From Anaeramoeba flamelloides (Eukaryota > Metamonada > Anaeramoebidae), in the NCBI GenBank assembly GCA_027625915.1, contig JANTQA010000070.1:12963001-13027000 (forward strand): a stretch of 64,000 nt of DNA, read 5' to 3'. The translations under genes were made by a program, and so were the position numbers. This document shows positions 25,401 through 35,974 of this stretch, piece by piece; within the stretch, counting starts at the first letter, position 1, and the number at the start of each line of letters is the position of its first letter. Below the pieces are notes generated by a model that ran no database searches, was not told the origin of the DNA, and saw only the letters and a list, made by a program, of their open reading frames with translations.

Positions 25401-28400
25401 ATTTAATTGAATTAAAAAAAGAAATTTATAAATACACATATAATGAATTATTGAATTCCAAGAGCTGAAAAAGTAGTTAGGGTTTCCAAAATTTAAAAGA
25501 ATAGAGTAAAATCTTTGATTTTTCTCAATTATTTTGAATCCTGGAAAACCGCCATTAGTTTTTTTTAATTTAAGAAATTTTCTTTTTATTTCTTTGTTCA
25601 AAAAAAAACGCCGTTAGGTTTTCCAGAATTTAAAAGAATTGAGTTAACTCAATTCTTTTGAATTCTGGAAAACCTAGACACTTGACGGCACTCTACGGCA
25701 CTTGACGGTACTCAATGACACTCCTAAAAAATATTTCACAAGAATAAAACTTCAGAATTATTTATTTAAAACAAAAAGATATTTCAGTTATCCTTCAAGC
25801 TCAACAATCCTAAAATTCAAGACATCAGAATCATGAATAAATCCCCCCCCCCAAAAAAAATTAAACATTTGCTAATTTTTTACTTTTTGATAGCCTCCCT
25901 TATAATAAACACTATTGGTTAATAAAAGATCTTGGATCAAAAATTATTTTTTGAGATATTTAACAATTAAAGTTGGAAAATCTACTTTTCCTGGTTCTAT
26001 TAAGATTTTTTTCAAATTTAATAGTAAAAAAATTGCTTAATTTTTTTTTTTTCACATTTAAGATGACAATTAAAATCATATATTTTAAATCTGATTAATA
26101 TCTTTCAAATGGGTAACCAATTATTTTGACTATTAAAGAATTATTTATTGATATAAATTGAAAAAAATATATATTTTTTTATTGATATTCAAAAATGTTT
26201 TTATACGAGTAGCCATATATTAGTTCATTCTACACTCAATAAATAAATTGAATAAATATATGAAAAATGAAAAAATCAAAATTTGGTTACAAAATTATTA
26301 TAAAAAAGAAGGGATTGGAGTTTATCAAGGAGGTCCTCTTTATCCTTTAATGTTTGTATTTATCAGCCATTTTTTAATTGAAGAAATTAAAGATTTAGTT
26401 CATCATGTTCAAATGTTTGCAGATGACTTAATTTAAATAATGGAAGGTCCAATATCAGAAATTGATAAAAAATTAATAATAATATATAAAATTATTCAAA
26501 AATTTGGAATGAATCCAAATATTGATAAAACCTTAAAATCAAACCAATTATCTGAAATAAAATATTTAGTTATTTGGCTTGAAAAGAAAAACATTTACAA
26601 AAAAACTTTAAAAAAGTCAAAAATAGCTTTAAAAAAATCAAAATGATTTTTAACAAAACAAAAATTAACAAATGGAGTAAAACTGCAAATGTTGGAATCA
26701 ATATGTATTAGCCAATTATTTTATAGCTTAGTTATATTCAATCTAACCCAAAATGATTTTTGACTCAATTGATGTTTGGATAAATAAAAAAGTAACAAAT
26801 TTTTTAAAAATCAATCCACATTATCCAAGGATAATCGATAAGACTGAAGTAAAATTTGACCAAGTCTGAATTTAAATATATAAAAGAAGATATAAACTCA
26901 AAAAGAAATTGGAAATTCTGAGTTTTGGACTTATATATCCAAAAATTGAAGGTTTTCAAAAAAAGATAATGAAAATATTAATTGGGAAAATAGACACCTT
27001 ATAATTATTAGAACTAAATCTAAACCAATTTAGAGAAAACTTGATAATAAAATTTTCTGTGTGGAAAGGTCAAGAATATTTGAAAAATTATTAGATATAA
27101 CAACAACATAAATAAACAGTTATACCGTAGTGTGTTTAGGTTTTTTTTAATTTCAGAAATAAAAAGAAAATTTTTGAAATTTTCTTTTAAAGTCTAAAAT
27201 TAAAAAAAACCTAACTGCGCTTTTCTTGAGTTTTTTATTTTATTTGTGAAGTGTTCTAGGTTTTTTTGAGGTTTTCTATTTTATTTGGAAAATCTATTGA
27301 TTTTCGTTAGGTTTTTTTGAGTTTTCTATTTTATTTGTGAAGTGTTTTAGGTTTTTTTTACTTTTTGTAATAAACCGAAAATTTATTAAAATTTTCTGCT
27401 TATTTCAAAAAGTAAAAAAAAACTAAAGAAAATCTATTGATTTTCTAAATAAACAGAAAACTCAAGAAAAGCTAACGGTGGTTTTCCAGAATTTAAAATA
27501 ATAGAGGAAAAAAATAATTCCCCATTTGAAAGATATTTATTCGATTAAAAATACTTTTGAGCGATAATAAAATAACCTCTTAGCTATCAAGCAAAAAATA
27601 TTTTTCATAATTTTTTACTATCAAATTTCAAAAAAATATTAATAGAACCTGGAAAATTGGATTTTTCAACTTTAATTGTAAAATATCTTTAAAAATAATT
27701 TTTTGATCAAAGATATTTTATTAAATAAGAGCGTTTATTATTATTAAAGTTATTAAAAAGTGAAAAATTGGCAAGTTTTAATTTTTTTTTGAAAAAATTT
27801 TTTCATGATAGTGATGGGCTAAATCCAATTGCATGGTATTTTCAAGCAAAAGAAGTGATTTCAGTGCATATTTTTTCAACACTTGAAGAAAAATGATTTT
27901 ATTGAGTGTTGGTAATGAATGCATTCGAATTTTAAGTGGATTTTTGTTTTTTTGTGAATAAAACCATTTAAATTTTCAAATTTCTCAATTCTTTTCTACT
28001 TGAAGAAATTTCAAATTAGAATTACATTTCCTGTCCACCTATAATTTTAAGTGACGCAATTTCTTTTCGATTGAAGAAATCATGAAAGCCAAAGAAAAAT
28101 TAAATGAGGAACAAGAACAAATAAAAAAAAAAAAAAAAAAAAAAAAAAGCTTTTTCCCTAACATTTCTTGATCACTGGGTCTGATACTTTTGGATTTACA
28201 TTTAATTAATTGTTGAGAGTTAGAGATCTTTTGTAATATTATTTGGTATCTTTAATTATTGACTAAATTCTTTGCTACTCAAAAAATCACAAAACAGTAC
28301 TCAAAAACAAAAAGAAAGATAAACATAAAGAAAAAAAAGAGAAAAAAAGGAATTTTTGAAAGGTACCTTAAAAGCTCTGCTAAATTTGTTTTCATTTGAG

Positions 28401-29055
28401 AAAATTTAGGAGTTATTCTAATAGGAGAGATTAATTTCATTAATTTAATTTCTATTAAATTACTCACTAAAGAATTGATGATAATTGAACGCTGCTTAAG
28501 AGAAAAGTTTCTAAATATTTTGTATCTTTCCTCTTCTTCTTCATACATGAGCAAAGGAAGATTTGTTTCCAAAAAGGAAATGGAATTTTTCGAGTTGTAG
28601 CTACTACTAGAAAATTGTTGAGAAGACACCTCAGATTCTAAGGACGAAGAGGAGTTGATCGTCCAAATTACCAATTTGAAGCTTTGTTTTTCAATTTGAG
28701 ATGGCTTTTTTTGGTACAGCAACGATGTGCTAACACCACCAATCTTTGGTTTCTTTTTTTCATTAATTGGGATGAATTGGTTCGAAAATTGCCTTAAATT
28801 TTGGATTGTTTCAATCTTTCTTGTTGGGGAGGACCTTTTTACACTTGGCGAAAATCTGGGAGAAAATTTTGGAGGCGGTGTTTTATTATTTTTCTTTCGA
28901 TAAGTATGATTATTATTATTACTATTGCTGATCTTTAAAGTTGGGGGGGTGTTGTAGGAATGCTTTCTGTTTATAGTGTTACTTTTGATTTTTGATCTCG
29001 TGTGAGTACTTTTTGATCGGCTTCGATTTTTGGATTTTTTTTTCTTTGTTGGCAT
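16402..29055 (-). CDS. Ras GTPase-activating protein with PH-like region, four exons
   Basis: Accelerates GTP hydrolysis by Ras-type GTPases at membranes. Exons: 29055-28367, 23573-23482, 22102-20891 and 17192-16402; phases 2, 1 and 1 all agree, giving about 927 residues. Residues 1-150 are basic and Ser-rich (a possible earlier acceptor at 29133 leaves the start open). A split PH-like region lies in exon 3: VWIKIYLKLTPNRIEFYT, then a Gln/Asn-rich loop, then HIFIIAENQIYN and KQQVNKWTSNIL. The RasGAP domain follows, with the arginine finger in NTRTLFRSSS (R672) and the FLFLRFFVPAI signature at 778-788, then NLVSISKLIQSVGNQ. The exon 3/4 join falls just before the arginine-finger loop. Introns of 4.8, 1.4 and 3.7 kb hold LINE remnants, palindrome arrays and TA microsatellites. 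The catalytic assignment is firm; the PH region is probable. Confidence 0.9.
18540..19175 (+). mobile_element. LINE fragment, C-terminal RT region and 3' tail (RasGAP intron 3)
   Basis: Contains NQLSEIKYLVIWLEEGKAF, as in the copy at 26520-26600, then a decayed C-terminal region and a tail that ends ATAAATAAACAATCAT. The front of the element is missing. Several stops interrupt the frame, so it is a dead copy. The tail is followed directly by a palindrome array. Confidence 0.75.
19180..19560. repeat. Palindrome array A2 after a LINE tail
   Basis: Starts with CAAGTGCCGTTAAGTACCGT linkers and then gives palindromes with arms such as TTCAAAAGAATTGAG / TTCTTTTAAATTCTGG and AGAGTAAAATC / GATTTTACTCT. 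Same modules as the other arrays. The linkers CAAGTGCC and GTCAAGTGCAT are the reverse complement of the CACTTGACGG type. Confidence 0.7.
19920..20440 (+). repeat. Dispersed repeat R4, copy 1
   Basis: About 500 bp, starting GCCCAACATTTTTTTT and containing a GATATCCATATGAAGTAAA block and an A-rich end near CACATGTAATTCACTCATTA. Similar copies lie at 30920-31420 (plus) and 59735-60262 (minus). It has no coding capacity. Likely a non-autonomous DNA element. Confidence 0.6.
22970..23110 (+). repeat. Dispersed repeat R7, copy 1
   Basis: Contains CAAATACTTCTAATGACTGT and TTCTCTCTTTAACAGATTA. Related copies lie at 42600-42800 (plus) and 61745-61870 (minus). It sits in RasGAP intron 2. Short and uncharacterised. 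Confidence 0.5.
23590..23617. repeat. (TA)n microsatellite
   Basis: About 13 TA units, immediately upstream of the acceptor of RasGAP exon 2 on the minus strand. Similar TA tracts occur near 24462-24480 and 54601-54626. Confidence 0.9.
25475..25725. repeat. Palindrome array A3
   Basis: Contains palindromes with arms TTTCCAGAATTTAAAAGAAT / ATTCTTTTGAATTCTGGAAA and a T/A-rich palindrome. It ends with GACGGCACTCTACGGCACTT and related linkers at 25680-25720. RasGAP intron 1. Confidence 0.75.
26180..27122 (+). mobile_element. LINE fragment with reverse-transcriptase core
   Basis: Encodes IGVYQGGPLYPLMFVFI and MFADDLI, the RT motifs of non-LTR retrotransposons. These are followed by a thumb-like region (NQLSEIKYLVIWLEKKN) and a 3' tail ending ACATAAATAAACAGTTATA at about 27122. 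The 5' part with endonuclease is absent. There are several stops, so it is inactive. It lies in RasGAP intron 1, with palindrome arrays on both sides (25475-25725 and 27125-27490). Confidence 0.85.
27125..27495. repeat. Palindrome array A4 directly after a LINE tail
   Basis: Contains TTTTAATTTCAGAAATAAAAAG-type and ACTTTTTGTAATAAACCG-type palindromes, linked by TTTTATTTGTGAAGTGTT and GAGGTTTTC units. It ends at GCTAACGGTGGTTTTCCAGA. Same modules as in A1 and A7. Confidence 0.75.
28121..28148. repeat. Poly-A tract
   Basis: About 28 A residues in RasGAP intron 1, about 220 bp from the exon 1 donor. Other long A/T tracts are at 5360-5382, 18492-18513, 49503-49546 and 50230-50263. Confidence 0.85.
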
Positions 29056-29387
29056 GTTGTCTTTGTCGATCGATTTTTTCTTTTTTTTTATCTTATTTTT
29101 ACTAAACCCGCTTTTAGTTGGAGTAACAGCTTTGGAAAATATAAAAATTTTATTGAAGTGGAAAAGATAAAAGAAAAGATTATTGTTTGGTTTGGTTTGT
29201 TTTATTTTATTTATTTTTTTTAAGAAAAAAAAAAAAAATAGTAAACAAAAAAAGTTGGAGGTAATAAGAATCAAAATAATAGAAAACTAAAATTCAAAAT
29301 GTTTTGTTTTAGGAATTGCCTCCAATTGAAGGAAAAGTTTTACACATTTAATCGAACAAAATCAAGTTTATATCAAACAAAAAAAAA

Positions 29388-29884
29388 ATGAAAATTTTTT
29401 TGCAAAATTTCACTAAAAATAATTATTCCCTTTTTGAGATTTCTGTTTTGTATTTTGGTCCTGAAAATCTAAAAAATCCATGGCCATCGTTAAATTGGGA
29501 TTTTTAATCTTTTTATTTATCAGATTTTTCTCTCAAAGATTTGGAATTCAGATGACTCAAATTTTGGTTTTTTAAACATTTTTTTCATTCCAGAGAATCT
29601 TTGTATCTTTTGACATTCTTGGTTTCTCCCAATAGATAGTCAGTATATCAAAAAAAAAAGGTCCAAACCTAATTCATAGAGATCACAAATTTCAATCTCT
29701 TTCTTTGGAAACTCTTTTTGTCAAAACAATCAGAAAAGAGGCTGAAGCAAAAATTTTTTCTATTTTATTCTTTCAAGACTTGGAAGGGAGAAAATTCTCT
29801 TACAAAAAACTTCAAGACTCAAATATTTTGTTCTTAATTGGAAATTATGGTTTCTCTGAATTACAAATAACTCATAAACTTTAA
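29388..29884 (+). CDS. Weak candidate gene of unknown function, possibly two exons
   Basis: An ATG at 29388 opens a frame (MKIFLQNF, then NNYSLFEIS). A second open block at 29636-29884 (82 codons and a stop) contains LIHRDHKFQSLSLETLFVK and IRKEAEAKIFSILFFQ. A splice from near 29444 to the CCCAATAG acceptor at 29635 would join them in phase. Composition is more balanced than in the surrounding DNA. I recognise no family. It lies upstream of, and divergent from, the RasGAP gene, so it could also be regulatory DNA or a pseudogene. Confidence 0.27.
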
Positions 29885-30919
29885 GAAAAACAAACTATAA
29901 TTTTAATAATGGTAAAATGGTGGAATTAATTCGTATCTAAAGATCATTATTAAATTATTAAGGATTTTTTTCTTTGTGTATAATAGTGGTGTAAATAACT
30001 CTAATCTGTTATAAAAATTAACCATAATAGTATTTGGAATTTATAGGGTGTTATGTTAGCATCTCTGTAATGTTATTTTTATTCTTCTGAATTAATAATT
30101 TTGGATTTTTATTTCACACAAAATATATCATATAATAATAAACATATAAAAAAAGTTTCAAAGTCCCATTTTTTTAGCTTGAAAGTTTCTAGGTAAAGAA
30201 GAATGGAAAATGAAGTTGAATTTTAGTTCGACTTATTATTCGAATATCAGTGGTTTTTTTTTTTTTTTGAGGCTTGGTTATTTGAACAGAGAAAATTACA
30301 CTATATACCCAGACTCGAATTAAATTTAAACCAACTTTTGCAGTTAGTTCTTGAATTCCTGAAAAATATTTTTAAAAATATTATTTGCCTACGCCTCCAA
30401 TATTAGATCAAAATGATTAATTTCGTCGAAATTAAATAATTTTCTAGTTAAAATTCAAATGATGATCTTTTGTTAAATAGTTTTTTTTTTTGGTATTTCA
30501 GCATATTAAGGGGATAAGTTAGCCACAACACATACCATGTTTGAGATTTTAATTTGAATTAAAAACTTTATTGGTACACTAAAATTCAAACCTTTCAAAA
30601 AAGTTCAGACAAAAATTGTAATATTTTTTTTACTATTTACTGTGTTGGTTATTAACCCCTCTTGTTTGTTGTTAGGTTTTACAGAATTCTAAAGAATTGA
30701 GTTAAATCGAAGATTTTACCCATTCTTTTGAATTCTGCAAAACCTAGACACTCACTGAATTCCTAAATTATTATTTTGGAATTTTGTTAAGGACTCCAAA
30801 ATTAATATATTACCCCACTAAGGCCAATAAACACATTGTAAATTTTCTGTAATAATATTAAAAATATTATTTATTTTATAATATATTAGAGATGTTAATT
30901 TTTTTTAATTCAGATAACC

Positions 30920-31420
30920 CGATTTTGCGATTATTTTCATAGGCTGGGCAATTCCATAAAAAATTTTCAGATTTTAATTTTATAAACTTTGAGTAAAAGT
31001 TCCCCAATTTTTTTTTTCAAACATCAATAATTTTCTATAATTAGGCTTTGAAGAACAAATAAAAATGAGTTGAATAGTATATGTCAATATGAATAATTGG
31101 TATCCGTATGTTTAAAAACAAATAAACCAATAAATTTTCTTAAAAATTGAAAAAACTCGATTTTGTTATATCCCCTTTTGAGAAAAAAAAATATTTTTCA
31201 TTTTGATCCTCAATTGAATACGTAAAAAAAATCCAATAGAAATCAATACCATTTCTCGACAATAATTTTTCAACATTCAACAATTGAATAACATGTTTTT
31301 ACCAAGTCTTTTTCGATTTTGGAATAAAAAAAAAATTTGCAAATGAATTAGGTTTAAATCAAAAAATTCCAAAAAAAAAAAAGATCAAATATTAATACCG
31401 AAAATTAATTATAAAAAATA
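30920..31420 (+). repeat. Dispersed repeat R4, copy 2
   Basis: Matches 19920-20440 in the same orientation, including TTTTCTTAAAAATTGAAAAA and TCCAATAGAAATCAATACCA blocks. It is diverged and truncated. The R5 copy follows it directly. Confidence 0.55.
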
Positions 31421-31457
31421 AATTTGTTAAAAAACGATAAAAAAATTGCATCAAGCA

Positions 31458-31690
31458 TAAGCTTAATTTCAAAAATAGGGGCAGATTTTTCATCAGAAAA
31501 AAAATGTTTAATTGTATTTTTTTTTTTTTTTTGAAGAATAAGGTATTTTACTAAAGTATTTAGAGATAATAATCAATATATAATAATAAATAAAAATATT
31601 TTGTTATCATTGTATTTTTTAAAAAGACAAATGAAAAAAGAAAATAATAATAATATAAAAAGTTTGCACCTAATTTTGAAATTTGGCTTA
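31458..31690. repeat. MITE-like repeat R5, copy 2
   Basis: Starts TAAGCTTAATTTCAAAAATA and ends CACCTAATTTTGAAATTTGG, closely matching 2034-2262. The ends are imperfectly inverted. Confidence 0.6.
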
Positions 31691-31855
31691 TAAAGTAATT
31701 TGTTTATCAGGCCTAACTGAATTCTTGTGAAAATAATAACTCTAAGGCTTGAGGGAAAAAATAAAACAGTGTTACTAACATCTTACATTAAAATCATAAA
31801 AGAACTAACAGGATTCTTTTGTAATACCAGGAATCTAAGCTTCATTTCATTTCAC

Positions 31856-32116
31856 TTATACAAAATTATGAAAAAGTAAAGACAAAAAAAAAAACAAAAA
31901 AAACATTAAATTTTCAAAAATATTTATTCTTGGAAAACTTATATCTTCTACATTCAAGGGATATGTTTTTTTAGAAAATAAATAAACGACATTTTGATAA
32001 CTAAAAAAATTATCACAACATAGGAGACTGATTATCTGATATTTAAAAAGTACGAAGATTTTTTTTTTTTTTAATTTTATTGTTAATAAAAATTTTATAA
32101 TCATCTGAAAAATCAT
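31856..32116 (-). CDS. Unassigned open frame, possible exon
   Basis: A frame on the minus strand reads ISLLCCDNFFSYQNVVYLFS and then PLNVEDISFPRINIFENL, after a plausible TATCAG acceptor at 32036. It lies downstream of the CDC123 stop. It may be a stray exon, a decayed gene or chance. No family was recognised. Confidence 0.18.
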   Translation of the reverse strand: MIFQMIIKFLLTIKLKKKKIFVLFKYQIISLLCCDNFFSYQNVVYLFSKKTYPLNVEDISFPRINIFENLMFFLFFFLSLLFHNFV

Positions 32117-32209
32117 TTCAGATGTCCGATTATTTTCTTTTCAAAGATGAGTTTAAGTGACTTTGAAAATAATAAACAATTTTTTTTAATTTTAGTCTTG
32201 AGCACGTAT

Positions 32210-33331
32210 TTAATTTTTTTCTTCTTCGTTCTCAAAAATTAACTCCTTCCAAGTCTCTGGAATATTTTGAATACCAAACTGAGGAGGCTTTTCAACAATT
32301 CTAAATTCAAAGGGCGAATTGCCTGTAAGAACATCTCTGTCTTTTACCCAATCAAAGCAGCCGGATCCTGCGAACTCTGCGAGGGGGTTCAATTCACAAA
32401 TATAAATTTTCAATTGAGAGAAATCTTTTTCTTCGTCTAACAATGGTGAATTGTCATTTTCAAAGCAAGGGTTGATATCTAACACAAAATTTTGAAATGG
32501 TATTTCTTGAATGATTTGCTTGACAAAATTTTGAACTTTTTCCATGATGGCACTTTTGTTCCTTTCAATTTTTGGGAAATAAACAAATTCGTTATATTGT
32601 GTTAACGCCGTAAGTTTTTTTTTATATACAAAGGCCCTCATTTCTAATTCGACAGGAAAGAAATGAAATTCTCGAAGCCAAAATTGCAATTCAAACAAAC
32701 CTTCGACAGCATATTGTAAGAGATCCCCCTGGATCCTTTTCGATTCAATTAGTAATTTGATTGCTTCCATCCCAGTCTTACAGGACAATGCCCTCACTGA
32801 TGCGATGTATAAAGAATGAATTTTTCGATTAATTGTTGTATTTTTTTCAGAGAACTGATCGTTTTTTTTCTCATCGTTTTCAAGAATTGTTTGGAAGGCA
32901 TTTGTGTATTCCTCTTTAAACTTGGGCGACGTTAGTGCAGCGTCCTTTGGAGATCTTGAAGACATCCTGATGAAAAAGTTTTCTGTTGTCAATTTCTTTT
33001 TTTTTTCATCGAATTGTTTTGCCAATTCAACAAGCAATTCTGATTCTTTGAAAAAATTCGCATCATACTCTTTATCCTTGTGGTGCTCTAGCCAATACTT
33101 GTGGCACCTCATAATCTCTTTTGCTGCTTCCTTTGGAAAATCAACAGTCACTGATTTAAAGGTATATTCATTGATCACCTCCATATATTCCTCAAGAAAG
33201 GATTCCTTCATTAATTGCGTGTATTGTTCTGTGTTTTCACAGAGCAGTTGTGTAACTTTTGGTCGGCTTTGACTTTTCGTCTTGCTAGACTTTAGTTTGA
33301 CGTTTTTCAGTGCAGAAAGGTTAATTGACAT
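32210..33331 (-). CDS. CDC123: CDC123 / D123 family protein, intronless
   Basis: CDC123 is an ATP-grasp-like cytosolic chaperone that assembles the eIF2 complex by joining the gamma subunit to the others. The frame is uninterrupted at 373 residues, slightly longer than the roughly 340-360 usual. Family motifs: FFIRMSSRSPKDA (119-131), MRAFVYKKKLTALTQYNEF (231-249), NFVLDI (281-286), ICELNPLAEFAGSGCFDW (311-328) and NSPFEFRI near the end. The acidic and basic residues expected of the ATP/Mg site, such as D285, E313 and N314, are present. The N-terminal 25 residues are Lys/Ser-rich. The ATG at 33331 is the first in frame. A 420-bp MITE starts about 80 bp upstream. It is the only intronless gene in the window. 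Confidence 0.95.
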   Translation of the reverse strand: MSINLSALKNVKLKSSKTKSQSRPKVTQLLCENTEQYTQLMKESFLEEYMEVINEYTFKSVTVDFPKEAAKEIMRCHKYWLEHHKDKEYDANFFKESELLVELAKQFDEKKKKLTTENFFIRMSSRSPKDAALTSPKFKEEYTNAFQTILENDEKKNDQFSEKNTTINRKIHSLYIASVRALSCKTGMEAIKLLIESKRIQGDLLQYAVEGLFELQFWLREFHFFPVELEMRAFVYKKKLTALTQYNEFVYFPKIERNKSAIMEKVQNFVKQIIQEIPFQNFVLDINPCFENDNSPLLDEEKDFSQLKIYICELNPLAEFAGSGCFDWVKDRDVLTGNSPFEFRIVEKPPQFGIQNIPETWKELIFENEEEKN

Positions 33332-33412
33332 TTGATTGTTATTGGTGTTTTTGTTTTAAAGACAAAAGGAGAAAAAAATGAACAGAAATTCTTGCTTTTG
33401 TTTTTCAAGCAA

Positions 33413-33835
33413 TTCAAAATCACCTTTTCAAAATTGATGTCTTAATATTTTAAGTTTTGTAGTTAAAATTTGGAATTTTTCCAATAACTATAAAACTTTA
33501 TGGTGTATCAAGAAGGAAGGGGTTTGTTGCTAAGAAACCTGGGGTTTATAATTACAAATAAAACAATTTATTCAACAAATAAAAATGTTTTGTGTTGAGT
33601 TTGTTTTTTTGATTTCTGAAAATTATTTTCAATTGTTACAAATCCTGTTTCAAACATAAAATTTCTATTCTATTATTAAATTGAAATATTTTGCTCTTAG
33701 AAAACCCAGGTTTTTTGAAGAGAAATCTCTTCTTTCTTGGTGAATCAAAAAGGTTTCAAGTTTTTGGATAAATTACAAATTTTAACCATACAACTTACAA
33801 TATTAAGACATCAATTTTGAAAAGGTGATTTTGAA
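33413..33835. mobile_element. MITE with ~70-bp terminal inverted repeats, just upstream of CDC123
   Basis: The left end TTCAAAATCACCTTTTCAAA is repeated in reverse complement at the right end (ending TTTTGAAAAGGTGATTTTGA). The arms extend for about 70 bp through a GATGTCTTAATATT block. The interior has CTATAAAAC and TTGCTAAGAAACC pieces that recur at about 54540-54950, so it is a family. Non-coding. Confidence 0.75.
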
Positions 33836-33973
33836 ATGTTGTTATGTGAAAAGACGGTGGTGTGGGAAAGAATTCGTGACACAAACGAAAATTAGGTAAC
33901 TTAATGGAAACCAAAAATAAATACCATTAATAAAGCTCAAAAATAAATGTTTAAAGACAAAATAATGGTTTAA

Positions 33974-34150
33974 TCACAATAAGAGTTTTTTGAGAATACT
34001 ATCTTTTAAACCCAGTCTTTCTTTGATTGATCTTTTATAATTAATTTGTTCAAAAAATTGACGATTATTGAGATATCCAAAAACACTACGCATCTGCTTT
34101 TGATAGCCAAGGAGATTTAAATTTTCTTTGTTGTTTAGATTGGAAATAAT
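33974..34150 (-). CDS. Last exon of an unidentified gene
   Basis: After an ATTACCCCTTAG acceptor the frame encodes 58 residues and a TGA: NNKENLNLLGYQKQMRSVFG, then YLNNRQFFEQINYKRSIKER and LGLKDSILKKLLL. The composition is clearly protein-like. Upstream exons were not securely found. A 26-nt exon at about 35938-35913, flanked by TTATTTTAG and GTAAGA and encoding SDIIYFQ, would join in phase but is only a guess. The family is not recognised. It lies about 640 bp upstream of CDC123 on the same strand. Confidence 0.5.
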   Translation of the reverse strand: MISNLNNKENLNLLGYQKQMRSVFGYLNNRQFFEQINYKRSIKERLGLKDSILKKLLL

Positions 34151-34292
34151 CTAAGGGGTAATTTTTTAGAGTTAATTGGCTTTTTATTTGAATTGTTTTA
34201 CTTTTAGATTTCATTCGATTTTCCTTAGTATAGTTTGTGTGTAGAATTTTTTACCTGATTTTTTTTAAATTGTGTTGTTTTACTTTTACATA

Positions 34293-34760
34293 CAGTGGCC
34301 AAAATAAAGCGTGTACAAAGACTATAATCCAAGTTTCAAAATATTATCCTTGCTTTTTTTTTCTTCTTGTATCAAGGCAACATCCAATCTACTACCAAAC
34401 AGTATACCTAAGTTAAAATCAATTTTGAAAGTAAAGGTCTGGTTATTTTCAGTAAAATTTAAATTATTCATGTAATTAGTTGAAAATTTTCCATAATTTT
34501 CTCAATTTTATTGAATTGTTTGATGAATTAAATCTTGATAAAAATTTACTCTATTTTTTAAAATAAATTTTGAGATTTGATCCTTTATTTTTAGAATTTT
34601 TTTTTAAATAATAGAACTTTAAGAAACCAAAACCATATTTTTTTAGGGTTTACTATTAGTTTCTTTAATTGTTTAATGTATAGTTTTTCTATAACAAAAA
34701 AACACACTTTTTATTTTGAAACACACATTAAATTTTTTACACGCTTTATTTTGACTACAG
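34293..34760. mobile_element. Tc1/mariner-type MITE, TA-flanked
   Basis: 468 bp between TA dinucleotides. Left end CAGTGGCCAAAATAAAGCG; right end, reverse-complemented, CTGTAGTCAAAATAAAGCG. No coding capacity. Internal GGTATACC/AATTGATTT-type blocks recur near 53440-53520. The CAGT start and TA target fit the Tc1/mariner superfamily. Confidence 0.8.
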
Positions 34761-35974
34761 TAAGTTAAAAATTATTTCTGAACAAATACTAACCAGTCTC
34801 AAATGTTTAATGTAAAAGATCTTAATTTTAGGAACATGAACCCTTTACTGGTTTTTGAAAATATAAGGGAAAACAGTTTCATTGTTATATTTAGCTATTT
34901 CTTTACAAATAACGTTTTCAAAAAAGTCGATTAGTAATTTGTGATCTCTATTTATTTGTTTGTTTGTTTATTTCTGATATATTTGTATTCCTGATTCTAT
35001 ATACTAGGTTAGATAACAGTTTAAAAACGAAAGACTAATTTTGGAATTGGCATTTGATACTGATAAATTGCAATTTCTGTTTGGAAATTTTTATTTGATT
35101 TTCCTTTTTGAAATTATTATACTCAAGCTTTGAATAAAGCATTTTATGTGGTCAAGTGTTCAGAAACTCTGTAAAATTAGTTGTTCTTCCTAATTTTCTT
35201 GGTCCTGTACTGTTTGATAAGTAACAGTTCAAAGATTTATCAAAATATATATTGAACTAAAAATTTTTTTTAATTTATTGGAATTTATCAGTACTATTTT
35301 TTTGTATAATAAATAGGAAAAATAATTTGACTTCAGTTACTTTTTTTTTGCTATTAATAAATCCCAAAGAAAAAATGTCCAAAAAAGGAGAGGCTAAATA
35401 GTTTCAGTTCGCTCTCGTATTGTTTTGGTATATTTCAGGCATAAATATAATTTATTTGTTTGGCTATTTTTCTTTAATTCTATAAAGGGGTATCTAATGT
35501 GAATCTAAGAATCCTAAAATAAAAAAATATTAAAAAAATTTAAAAAAAAGAAGAAACTGTAATTTTGTTTAATTTGGATTGCAAAAAACAATAATTATAA
35601 ATAAATTAAATTTAGATCCAAAATACACCAACACGATGTGAGAGGGAATTGGAACTATATAATCTATCCTTTTTTAGACATTTTTTATTTTTTCTATTTG
35701 ATATTTTATATATTCAAAAGAGTTTAGATCAAAAACAAACCTATTAATTGTAGAATTATTTATTATTAGTATTTTCACTTTCAGACAATTATTTTAATTT
35801 ACACAAAAGAGTAACTAATGAATTTTCTTCAAATGTACAAGAAATCTATTGACAAGATGAAATGATTAACATCATCTCAGATTATTCTAATATCTAAATG
35901 TATCTTACTTGAAAGTATATGATATCACTAAAGCCTAAAATAAACTTCCCCATACGTGTACGCTCATTTATTAA

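Larger units (their letters stand above)
29885..31855. other. Intergenic DNA with repeats only
   Basis: No exon was recognised. It contains one end of a TA-type MITE near 29985 (AATAGTGGTGTAAATAAC) and a single palindrome at 30670-30755 (arms TTTTACAGAATTCTAAAGAA / its near complement, with an ACTCACTGAATTCC linker). It also contains R4 copy 2 (30920-31420) and R5 copy 2 (31458-31690). Confidence 0.55.
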
